From positions 14,690,474-14,754,473 of the forward strand of contig JACMZG010001914.1 in NCBI GenBank assembly GCA_018340805.1: a stretch of DNA of 64,000 nucleotides, written 5' to 3'. Positions 54,036 through 64,000 of the stretch are shown piece after piece (the first letter of the stretch is position 1; every line of letters begins with the position of its first letter). This stretch comes from Microvelia longipes (lineage: Eukaryota > Arthropoda > Insecta > Hemiptera > Veliidae). Under the pieces are notes generated by a model. That model searched no databases. It worked only from the letters and a program-made list of their open reading frames with translations, and had not been told where the DNA came from. Position numbers and translations under genes: made by a program.

Positions 54036-54480
54036 ATAACTAATTTATTGCAAATGTTAATAGATTATCAATAATTACTGACTAATAAGTCCATTGTGAC
54101 ACAAAGCTTAGTAAGTATTGCAACAAAAAACAACTCTTTTCCTCCAATTATTGACCTTATAGATTGTAAATAAGTGATAATTGAAGACTAAATTAAGACT
54201 AAATTATTTTTTTACTAATTTAGTTATCACTAATTGTTACTATCTAGTTACTGTTGTTGTATAATTGAACAAATTAACTAAAATCGAAATAATAGTAAAT
54301 AAAGTATTTATATGTAAGGAAAAATCCACTTTTAGTAGATTAAATTTCAAATAAAGAAATATGAACACTCCAAACATAATATTTATTGATATAAGTTGCA
54401 ACACTGATAAGGAATTCGGACTTCAGAAGTATATAAAGCGAATTGTAAATTAAATAATAAGTTAGTATAAATTTAAGATA
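54036..54480 (+). promoter_or_regulatory. TLP-4 promoter, shared with TLP-2
   Basis: Homologous by eye to 37101-37531. Carries a GATA-type site TGATAAGG (54405-54412) and TATATAAAG (54430-54438), with the ATG 51 bp after the TATA start, as in TLP-2. Confidence 0.65.
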
Positions 54481-57400
54481 ATGGGGTTAACGTTTGTACT
54501 TGTTGTGGGTCTAACATTTGTTTGCGCTAGTAGTCATGAACTTAGGATAAGTAATGGATGTTCATTTACAGTATGGGTCGGATTGTTAAATAATCCTGAC
54601 AAAGCATTGCCAAACAATGGCGGATTTCAATTAGATCAGGGTGCAACACAAAGTGTGAATGTTGATAATGGTTGGGCTGGAAGAGTTTGGGGAAGAACTA
54701 ACTGTGATGCAAATGGTCAATGTGAAACAGGTACGAGAATCTCGCTTCTTAATTTAGTTGTGATAGGTTTGTACTAGAGAAATATATAAACAAAGTAGGG
54801 TAACAAACGCGATTTCTGTCAGACCTGGCATTTAGTTCACATTTTGTCCAACAGGGAGTTGGACCCAAATTTTCTTATAATTAATTTACGGTACTCAAAA
54901 TTTTTGTTTTTATTGCATTTATTTGAACAATTAAGTTTAAATGTTAATAATTAGTGCAAGAAATACATTTTCCAATAGTGGTTAAGTCCGAATCTTTAAA
55001 TACTAGGTTTATTTAAATGACTTAAAACGAGCGGCTAATTAAACTTTTTTTTTCGTGTGCACTACTTAACTTAGTACATTTTTGCAAATTATATTTGTTT
55101 TTCCCCCTTCAAATATTAATTGTGATTAGTAATTTAACAAATTTAACCTTTTTTAATATAATAAAAGCAATCGAAATTTTAAGTTACATTTAAGGCAATA
55201 CACTGTCGTCTGCATTTTCTTCAAAATCTTTATAAAAACATGTGGTTACCTTTACTATAGTTTCTCTTTTTCTTTAACTAATTTATTTTAACACTTATTT
55301 CACGGAATTTAATACAAAATCATTAAACTATCACGTACATATTAAAGTACGAAAACACGATAAAAAGTAAAGCTCACCTAATGTTATCAGGGTTGCCAAT
55401 AAAATTAAATAAAAACACCTAAATCCGAAAAAGCGCATGCGCAGTTATTCTAATTTTAGTTATTTTTGAGCCAGCTATCAGCTGATCGGGCAGGTCTGAT
55501 TTTTTTTACATGTGTCAGTTAAGGAGTTGCCCTACTTGGTTTATATATTACTTTAGTTTGTACAAACTTAAACTTTTCCTATAAATTTTGACTCTTTTTA
55601 AGCGATGTTCATTTAAGAAATAACACACGCACGTCTTCAGATAGTAAATGCATTCGAATCATTCTCAGCGGTCACCTATACATCACTGACCACGCTCAAT
55701 GCTGCTTAATTTTTATGATCCAACAAAATAATGGATATTCTTGTCGTATTGAAACGGGACTTAGTGTACTTATTTATTAGGCAAAAATATACACTTGTTT
55801 TACATTTCAACTCAATTGGACCATTTTCCAATTATTTAAAAAACGTACACAAGTCATTCAAAAAAAATTAAACTAATTCTAATAATGAGATGAAACTTAG
55901 CAAATATATTAGTCTTATACATGGCTACATGCGTGCCAAATTTCAATCAGATCGCATCATCTTTCTGCGTTTAATAATTTTTCGAAATTTTGCTGAGTCA
56001 ATATTGCGGGTTAATGACGTCATCAAAAATATTTTCCGAATTGCACAACTACAGCGGTGGACTGATTTTTGTACATAGTTTGAACTCTTTAGCATGAGTT
56101 CAAGTTAGTTACTTGGAGCTCCGATAATAACAGACACACACTCCCGGTTCGGAGTTTTTTTGCAAATAATACTTTTCCTTTGTAAAATTAATTCCTATAT
56201 ACTTTTCATTTATGTACGGTACAAATGAGGAAAAGTAATAAATAAATAGAATAGTTGATTGAGTAATAATTGATATAGTTATGACTTAAACTTATATAAC
56301 AATTATTAGAGTAATAAAATAATAGGAAATATAAGTATACACATAAGTTAAACTAGTAGACTCGCAAAAATGATAAAGCAATCAATAAAGTAATATATAT
56401 ACTTAAATAATGAAAGAACTAAATATTTAAATGATAAAATAAACTAACTAATTATAATTATTATTTATAAGAAAGTAATTAAATATTTTTTAGCAATCAT
56501 ACATATTTTTACTGACTCTTATAGTATAGTGAAAACTAGGAACAACACGTGCCTCAAAAACATTGCAGAGGCCCGTGCTGGGATTGATCCCATGACTAAA
56601 TAAACTCGAAACTTTAAAGTCCATTCATTCTGTGTATTGACTGCGTACCTTAATCACTATACCACGGGTGACTCCTTATAATTCTTAATAAGTAAGATAT
56701 ATAAGTAGTATAGTGTACCGAGGTACCAAGACAGTCAAGTAGTCGAGAGAGGGAGTACTTAGGTAAAATTATACAGTAATAAGGGGACTGGAAGTGAGAC
56801 AGTTTCCATTCGGTGCCATTACTGTACTTACTCATACTAGCGACTCCCCACCCTTCTAATTGGGTCACTAGAGGTATTATAAACGTATTTAATATTTATC
56901 AATATTACTATATCCTTCATATGACAAGTCTCCCTCGGGATTCACTCCCCCAGGACAAGATGATAGATAGTAATAGTTAAAAGGGGATTCCAATCGATGT
57001 AAACAAACCCAATGCAGTCGGAGGTTATAACCTGACATTAAATGAACACTCTATGACGTCATTGCAGGAGTTAATATTGGTGACTTACTTTGAAAATTCT
57101 CCGTTTATTCCTTTAATTACGCCACCACTAGACCAATTTATTACCATAAATTATACTGAAACTAACAAACTGAAAGTATTAATCTTATGTTTATTAACAT
57201 CATCTGCTTAACGCTTAAATATAAAATGTCTATAAACATAAATAATATCGTATAAAAATATTGACCTAAGTTTTTAGTTATTAAGAAATCCCACCATCCT
57301 ATAAATTATCTTTCTACTATTTTATCTAAAACTTTAGCCATAACCTACCTAATCAATTATTATATTTACAGCCTACCTATTTTTAAGTATCTTAAAGTCC

Positions 57401-58717
57401 TATGTATAATTTCTAGTTATACTTATACAACTTATTTCCTAAGTCTATACATATATTGACTGGGATTCTTAAGTATTATTCATTTTAATATCGTATTTAC
57501 TAGCTCGCTCGCAATAAATAGTATAAGAACTAACCTTGTAGTAATTACCTCTTTCATTATAATTTTACTAAAGCTAAAATTAATTGTTTATGCATATTAT
57601 TAATTTCCTGGTCGAATTTTGACATAAGTCTAAGCTCACCCCCACTAAGCAGCCGACTGAGTAGGGCAAAATCCTTATTCGTAATAATAAATAACATGAA
57701 TATAAAATTTGGTTTCATTCATACAATTGGTTTCCTCCAATTAAATCACCTGATTAACTCTATCGGTCTGCCCTAAGCGTCTTCACTTGCCTTTGACTAA
57801 GGCTAAACTTGATGTTTGTAGTTGTTACTGATTGTGGCATATTAATATTAGCTCTAGAATCCAAAGACTTCTAGACAATCTACATTTATATAGATCTACA
57901 TTGACTCTATCGCTACCGAAAGACCTATAGCTTCATGACAACCAGGAAAACCAACGCATTTAATTCGAAAAACTTAGGCTGGACCTTCGCGGTGTAAGAG
58001 ATCATTTATGCCTCACGCTTTAACAACCTCGCACAAGTAATGTGAGACCATTTTATTTTTAATCATGCAGAATGTTATTAACACATTCGCGCCTTTATTT
58101 TTGTATAAAAATTTTACGAAGTTTTTATAATTTTTAATTTATATTTAGAATTATTTTGTTTAATTAGTTTCTATATATACAAAATGCTAAGTTTGTTTAT
58201 ATTTATTGCAGGAGATTGTGGAGGTAAAATCGAGTGTGGTGGAGCTGGTGGTAATCCACCAGTCTCACTTGCCGAGATAACATTTGATGGCGATGGCGGA
58301 AAGGATTTCTACGATATTAGTTTAGTCGATGGATACAATTTGCCAATTGCAATGGAACCTATCCAAGGAACTACTTCTGGAGGTGGTAGCAGCAAGTATG
58401 ATTGTGGAAGAGCAGGTTGCACCAAGGATTTAAACGCCCAGTGTCCAGATGAACTTGCCCAAAAGAACGGCGAGGGTAATACAGTTGCTTGTAAATCAGC
58501 TTGCTTAGCATTCAATACTGATCAATACTGCTGCAGAGGACAGTACGGAACTCCCGAGACATGCAAAAGTACTGACTGGCCAACAAACTATCCAGCTACT
58601 TTCAAGGACGCATGTCCTGATGCTTATTCCTATGCTTACGACGACACGACAAGCACATTCACTTGCAGCAGCAGCGACGGAGGTTCATCCGGATACTCAA
58701 TAACATTTTGCCCTTGA
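54481..58717 (+). CDS. TLP-4, thaumatin-like protein, two exons, intact
   Basis: Exon 1 is 54481-54730 (ATG, signal peptide MGLTFVLVVGLTFVCASS, donor GTACGA), the intron 54731-58211, and exon 2 58212-58717 (acceptor TTGCAG, stop TGA). The joined protein is 251 residues with 16 mature cysteines. The signature spans the phase-1 intron (GQCETG|DCGGKIEC). SLAEITF, FYDISLVDGYN, CGRAGC and AYDD are all kept, so this is with TLP-2 one of the two complete, apparently functional genes. Predicted secreted; a role in antifungal defence or glucan binding is family analogy only. The 3.5-kb intron hosts family E, family A and SINE copies. No canonical AATAAA was seen close to the stop. Confidence 0.93.
55620..55735 (-). 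repeat. Dispersed family E copy in the TLP-4 intron
   Basis: Contains CGTCTTCAGATAGTAAATGC, ATTCTCAGCGGTCACC and GACCACGCTCAATGCTGC, the inverted form of 34690-34800. Confidence 0.6.
55865..56245 (-). mobile_element. Dispersed family A, copy 5 (TLP-4 intron)
   Basis: Well preserved: GGCTACATGCGTGCCAAATT, TGCGGGTTAATGACGTCATC, CAACTACAGCGGTGGACTGA, ATAACAGACACACACTCCC and the palindromic end with GGTACAAATGAGGAAAAGTA. Confidence 0.75.
56571..56669 (-). repeat. tRNA-like SINE head
   Basis: On the minus strand: CCCGTGGTATAGTGATTAAG (acceptor strand and A box), an extended middle, then a B-box-like GGGATCAATCCC and CACGGG closing the acceptor stem. About 99 nt, so longer than a tRNA. It is a tRNA-derived SINE head or a decayed tRNA; no clear tail or TSD was found. 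Confidence 0.6.
56870..57959. other. TLP-4 intron sequence, nothing else seen
   Basis: AT-rich intron. I see no extra exon. Its end (about 57965-58211) resembles 44456-44617 before TLP-3 (GGACC..CGCGGTG / GGACC..CACGGTG and CGCCTTTATTTTTGT / CACCTATATTTTTGT), indicating that the two genes share a duplication unit. Confidence 0.5.
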
Positions 58718-58955
58718 AATTTCTTTTTATCTTTATCTATTGACAAATAATACATTTTAATATTTGTTTGAGTAACGCTTTTAAATTCTTACTTCCTATT
58801 CTTTCTTACCTCCTAATTCTCTTAACCACAGAAACTGTAAAATTAACTAATCCTCAAATCAAGCCCGGGCCAATGTAATTTTTAAAATAGTTGTCCACTA
58901 AATTTGTAAGTAACTTTAAATTGAATTTGATGATTAATATCATCTATTCATCTAT
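58718..58955 (+). other. 3' flank of TLP-4, homologous to that of TLP-3
   Basis: Matches 45124-45312 by eye: AAATTTCTTTKTATCTTT, TTTTAAATTCTTACTTC and TAGTTGTCCACTA blocks appear in the same order in both flanks. Confidence 0.6.
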
Positions 58956-59080
58956 AGTCTAAATTTAGAAGAGAATAAATAAATAAAATCTTTTAAATTG
59001 CAATAAGATTAATCCTTATGTATAGAATATTGATAAGCCTGATTTAAACAGGTAAAAAATAAGCAGCTCATTCATAAAAA
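58956..59080. repeat. ~118-bp repeat shared with 46523-46642
   Basis: Near-identical copy of the block at 46523-46642, ending GCAGCTCATTCATAAAAA. Confidence 0.75.
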
Positions 59081-60094
59081 CATCGACTATATAACACTGA
59101 ACAAAAAATACTGATCCAAAGAAAGCAGACTTCGCTCTATAGATAAGTTCAATAAACTAGATTTCGCTTAATAAAATTAAATATTTGAGCATAGTGAAAT
59201 CAAACCACCCGAGGTTTTTCCTGCAGATTTTATAATCATAAAGGACTAAAAAAGGCATATATAATGGCAAGTATGCCATGATTAATAGAACACAGTAAAA
59301 ATAAAAGTACATGGGCTGCCGTACCCCCGCCAAGTCTAGCGGTCACTAGTGTATCATCCTTTACAAGAAGCTTCTCGAGGCTAATTTAACCCCCTCGTAT
59401 CGTTTAATTAAGGATATATAAATATAATTTTAATATTAACTCAAAGATCTTAATGAGCTGACCCATTCTAACGAATTTCATATCTTTTCCATACACAGGT
59501 GTTGAGATATAATGGCTCAAAACCAGGCAGTTTTGACACTCGCTCACTCACTCATCAAAATTATAAAAATTCTAAGGCACATCCAGCAATCTTAGACACT
59601 TAAAATTTGGTATATATCTATATACCAAATTCTGTTGATGTGGAAATCAATGAAAAATTGTAAAAAACATTTTCAGTTCCTACTACCTAATATGTTCGTT
59701 CCCCTTAACTTGAAAAATAATCCTAACCTTAATTTTACGTATAAAGACAAATTTTGACAAATAGCGCTACCTAGTAGAGCACGCCAAAGCTATGAATATC
59801 AAGAGTTTTATTTATGAGAACATAAAATATTTTATGTTCTCTAAATTTTTGTGAGTTTAAAACATAAAATAAATTTTATGTTTTTCTCTAATTTTGTGTT
59901 CTATGTTGTGAACATAAAACACAAAATATTTTTGCAATTTATCTATTGTTTAATTAAATAAAATGGAACTGTTTAGTAATAAATAAGTGTTGTAACATGC
60001 TGTAACTAATTAATAATTCAATAATATTTCTTGTCGTATTTTTTTATGGAATGTCCAAGCATATAAAAAGGAATGAAATTCTAACAAAAACACA
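59081..60094. other. No gene seen
   Basis: AT-rich. A group of short words around AACATAAAATA and TTTATGTT at 59820-59940 forms small inverted repeats. Nothing else is supportable. Confidence 0.4.
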
Positions 60095-60205
60095 TGCGTC
60101 AAATGTGCGTATAATGTGAGATCATAGATTAAGCCAAGCTGTATTTGTTAGCAAACACAATACTTTTTCTATATACCTACAGTATAAATGAGGAAAAGTA
60201 ATAAT
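60095..60205 (-). repeat. Family A end fragment
   Basis: AACACAATACTTTTTCTATA and CAGTATAAATGAGGAAAAGT form the palindromic family A terminus; little of the body is present. Confidence 0.6.
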
Positions 60206-60860
60206 AATAGTTGTGATTATGAAAATAAATAATTTTAAAACTTAACTACAAAACTAATTTTAATTATTTTTGTTCAGTGGAAGAATAATGCGTTTTCAAG
60301 ATAAATATTGAATACTTGAGTGAAATTATTTAAGAAAATTCCAGTTCTTCTCTTCATCTTTTAATTTCTGACCATTGTTAGTTCCTCAAAAATCAGATAT
60401 TTAGGGACAAATGTCAGTGTTATTATTAACACAGAATTTAAATTAGCTAGGATTAATGTAAAAAGCAAGGTAAAAGAATATGATAAGAATAAAATACAAA
60501 TCTGTAGAAGTTATTTCTGGGCGAAAATTCGTTTAAAACTTTTTCAATATAAAACGTTTATAGAAATCAGTTTTTTAAAAAAAAAAACTTGGGTTTTACA
60601 AAAAGTTCTCGATCTGGTACAGAAATAATTTGAATTTTTTAGACCGGGGCGAAAAGGAACGTGATTAAAAAACTAGATTAAAAAATGCAGAAACGTAAAA
60701 TCATTTTGCATATTTTTTGAAAGTTAGTGTCAAAGCAATCACAGCTCTTATTTTTGTTAAAACTCAAGGAATAAATTGAAATTATTGAGTTTAAATCGAA
60801 ACTAGTATTCAACATTTACTATTTAGGTAGTCGGGTACAGAGGGCAGATTGGCAAAGAGA
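60206..60860. other. No gene seen
   Basis: AT-rich; nothing supportable. Confidence 0.4.
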
Positions 60861-60867
60861 CCTTATA

Positions 60868-61644
60868 GTCCAAAAACCGGATATAAAAAATGTGACTATA
60901 TTTGTACTACTTCACACCCTTAAAATATAACTTAAATATAACTAAAATATAACTTAAAATATACTTAAAATATAACTTAAAATATAACTTAAAATATAAC
61001 TTAAAATATAACCCTTAAAATTTAACTTAAATTATGAAGAAAAACATAGTCTGCCTATCCATAGTAGAGACCTTCAAATGATTTCGCATGAAAAATTGTA
61101 TAAAATCGCACAAATTTTAGTTTTCTTAAAATAAGTGGTTCCCTATGGGTCGTGTGCAAAACATGAAAAGAACATTTTTTAAAGACGATAAAATGTTCTG
61201 TAAAGCGAGTGTTTAATTATCAAAATCAGATGACTACAACCTAAGTTATGGCTCTGTAAAAACACTAAATTTATGCAATCAGCAAATTTCTTTGAAAAAA
61301 TATTGGCTTTTTGGGCATTTTTGGGCCATTTAACAAATGTCATAACTTTAGTTTTGGTCATCCGATTTTTACGAAAAAACACTCGTTTTACAGAAAATTT
61401 TATCAACTTTAAAAAATACTCTCTTCATGTTTTGCATACGACCTACAGGGGACCCCTTATTGCAAGAAGAATGGAAAATCACTTGGTGCGATTTTCTAAT
61501 ATTTTGAGCGAGCGCATTTATATGAAGGGCTCCAGTCTGGATAGGAAGACTGTGCTTTACCTTGATAATTTAAGGTATATTTTTAAATAAATTTGGTTTG
61601 ATGTAGTATAAAATGAGTCACATTTTTATGCCTGGCTCTTGGAC
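60868..61644. mobile_element. TIR element, family D, copy 2
   Basis: Ends GTCCAAAAACCGG and CTGGCTCTTGGAC are inverted relatives, with TA on both sides (60866-60867, 61645-61646). The interior matches 9386-10080 (TAAGTGGTTCCCTATGGGTC, TATGAAGGGCTCC). An 11-14-bp tandem of TTAAAATATAAC (60925-61030) expands its left arm. The opposed ORFs 61179-61406 and 61273-61590 are by-products. Confidence 0.75.
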
Positions 61645-61649
61645 TATTA

Positions 61650-61880
61650 TTAAAAAACAAGAGGCCTTCGGCTTCTCTGCCGGTTCGCGGCGTCAACACT
61701 GGAGGCCGCTTCGCAGTCACGCATATTTGATAAACAATAGGTTTTTGGACATTAACAAGGTTGATTTTGTTCCGAATTTCATTTCGATCTGAGAAAGCAT
61801 TCGAGTTAGAAGCATCGTGTCCTATAGGAACGTCTAAGAACAAAAATTCCGTACATAAATACATACTCACACAGACACTT
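61650..61880 (-). mobile_element. Dispersed family B, inverted fragment
   Basis: Starts AAACAAGAGGCCTTCGGC and contains GTGTCCTATAGGAACGTCTA and TCCGTACATAAATAC. Its reverse complement matches both ends of 62371-62840 (GTATGTACGAAAGTTTTG and AAAGGCCTCTTGTTTT). Confidence 0.65.
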
Positions 61881-61884
61881 TTTC

Positions 61885-61995
61885 TTCCAGGAACTTTTCC
61901 TCGCCATAGCGCAGGCGCTGTGCTCCTCCATACAACTTCGGACTAGCTTTGCTTGTACTTAGACAGTACATACAACCGTTTTCTTCACAGCAGAC
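61885..61995 (-). repeat. Dispersed family E fragment
   Basis: Contains GAACTTTTCCTCGCCATAGC and TTCGGACTAGCTTTGCTTGT, the inverted form of the family E blocks. Confidence 0.55.
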
Positions 61996-62202
61996 ATCCA
62001 TCCAGGCACTCTATCCAACAAAGTCGTTGTTACACTGACTGCATGGAAACAAAACTTAGTATATATACTTATTTACCCTGTAAATTAATACACACTATTA
62101 TGAAATTTCAACTCATATTATTATTTTTGAAGAAAAAATGAGCATGTGAGGGGGATAGGGGAAGGGTGAATTTTATTGTAAGGGGGGACCCACTGATAAA
62201 TT

Positions 62203-62840
<638 letters not shown>

Positions 62841-62884
62841 ATAAACTATAACATGCAATATAATAAAAATTGAACTAAAGCTGA

Positions 62885-63590
62885 TGAGATAAAACTTAAC
62901 CTTATTTGTTGGTTCTATACATGACTATATGCAAGCTAAATTTCAAACCAATCAAAAGGTTTTTCGTGTTTAATGAATTTTCGAAATTTCCGCTAAGTCA
63001 TCATTTCCGGTTGATGACGTCATAAAATAATATTTTCTAGATAGCATATAACTAGACCTAATGATTAATTTTTGTTCAAAGTTTAGGCTCTAGGATAAAT
63101 ACACTGAGAGTTACGATAACAAAAGACACACACACATAGATAGAAAACTGTAAAAAACACTTAATTGGTCTTACCCATAGAGATTTTATTACTAGAGGGG
63201 TCCTACAGGTTAAATTTTGAAACATCGAAAAAGTAACCTGACCGCCTTCGCTTATATACATATATATAATCAAATAATCAGTACAAAATTACCATAACTT
63301 ATATAGTAAAAAAAAAACACAAACAATGTGCGGGAAACCGAAATAAATATATTAATTATTACCTTAACTCACTCTTGAAGGAGGTTTCAATGAGGTTGCA
63401 CAGAGCCCCTGAGAGCCCCAAAAGATGTTTTAGGCTTCTTAATGTATTTAGATAGACTATGCCCCCTCTAGTATACATCTCTATGGTCTTGCCCACCTGA
63501 AACGGACAATTCATTTGCAATTCCAGTTTCGGATATTTACTGCAAATACAATACTTTTCGATATAAATGAGGAAAAGTAAATAGATTTTT
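62885..63590 (-). mobile_element. Dispersed family A, copy 6, with nested insertion
   Basis: Body 62885-63171 (ATGACTATATGCAAGCTAAA, GTTGATGACGTCATAAAATA, ACAAAAGACACACACACATA) continues after an insertion at 63501-63590 (CAGTTTCGGATATTTACTGC, then ATACTTTTCGATATAAATGA and GGAAAAGTA). The insertion is MITE family G (63172-63500). Confidence 0.7.
63172..63500. mobile_element. MITE family G, copy 2, nested in family A
   Basis: Ends CCATAGAGATTTTATTACTA and CCCCCTCTAGTATACATCTC with TATGG are inverted relatives. The interior matches 53732-53998. It splits a family A copy and is therefore the younger insertion. Confidence 0.7.
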
Positions 63591-64000
63591 ACACAAAAAG
63601 GGAGAAAATATAAACTTTCCGCCATGATTTTTTGGTAGGAATGGAACAAAAATCGGAGTAGAAAGAGATCATTTACTTTGTTCAGGCTCGGGGTTCAACC
63701 CTAAAACTCATTTTTCACGGTGAAAAATACCTTGTGAACTGTTGGAGTTAAACCCACAAGGAGGTTGAACACGGAGTTGAACCCTTTGCCAAACCTCGTG
63801 TGTGAATCAAGTAATTTATAGAGAAGATATTTTGAGAACCTTCGTTTTATTTTTATATATCCGTTTTACTCTAAAGATCGAGGAATTTATTAATATTTAA
63901 CAATAATCGTACGCATTTTAATTTTCTTTACTATTGTTTTAATTATTATTACTTAATATCTAAACTAGAAAAAAACTTATTATTTTTACCTAAATACAAT
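63591..64000. other. No gene seen
   Basis: AT-rich end of the window. GGGTTCAACCC and GTTGAACCC words recur at 63690-63790, forming a weak inverted repeat; no gene is apparent. Confidence 0.4.

Noticed and set aside
61179..61590. Opposed ORFs within family D copy 2
   Set aside because: They arise from the inverted arms of a non-coding TIR element and are not shared with copy 1.

Overview
The window is a piece of an AT-rich animal genome, almost certainly an arthropod and most likely an insect. The evidence is eukaryotic: two-exon genes with GT..AG introns, TATA boxes and AATAAA signals, (TA)n microsatellites, and a dense load of retrotransposons, DNA transposons, a Helitron, tRNA-derived SINEs and satellite arrays. 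The only host protein-coding family I can support is a cluster of secreted thaumatin-like proteins (TLPs). Among insects this family is patchily distributed (known in beetles, aphids and locusts, absent from flies). I cannot name the order or species.

Layout. 1-6.0 kb: no host gene; a palindrome at 2310, a ~40-bp satellite at 2460-3000, and a palindromic element at 4110-4473 with 12-bp target-site duplications and hammerhead-ribozyme-like cores. 6.0-8.6 kb: TLP-1 on the minus strand (nonsense codon in exon 2) and, upstream of it, a decayed TLP exon. 9.4-12.4 kb: a TIR element with TA target sites, microsatellites. 12.4-21.4 kb: a full-length Ty3/gypsy-type LTR retrotransposon with gag, protease, RT, RNase H and integrase, and a textbook-looking -1 frameshift cassette (slippery heptamer plus H-type pseudoknot). 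21.4-28 kb: a dispersed family whose short palindromic end has expanded into a ~38-bp satellite. 28-33.9 kb: a CR1/jockey-type LINE whose ORF1 carries an SGNH-esterase domain, interrupted by a non-autonomous Helitron. 33.9-34.6 kb: a satellite containing a SINE with a 13-bp TSD. 37-46 kb: TLP-2 and an orphan TLP exon 2 (TLP-3), both plus strand. 46-54 kb: repeats, a second palindromic hammerhead-like element, and a 3.35-kb DNA transposon with ~650-bp inverted repeats and an eroded ORF of a family I cannot name. 54.5-58.7 kb: TLP-4. 58.7-64 kb: more MITE-like repeats.

How the genes fit together. TLP-1, -2, -3 and -4 and the pseudo-exon come from one ancestral two-exon gene whose phase-1 intron splits the thaumatin signature. 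TLP-2 and TLP-4 share promoter sequence (GATA-like motif, TATA box, identical TATA-to-ATG spacing). TLP-3 and TLP-4 share intron-end and 3'-flank sequence. The complete members have a signal peptide and 16 cysteines, so they should be extracellular, disulfide-rich proteins, plausibly in defence against fungi or in gut glucan handling; that role is known only by family analogy.

Best leads: (1) a family of short elements with hammerhead-ribozyme-like cores and 12-13-bp TSDs, seen as a monomer (39120-39304) and as inverted dimers (4110-4473, 47694-48059), resembling non-autonomous Penelope-like elements or retrozymes; (2) the gag-pol frameshift pseudoknot; (3) the long-TIR transposon with an unnamed protein family; (4) possible sharing of TLP exon 1 by two alternative second exons. 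No search or folding program was run; every comparison here was made by eye.
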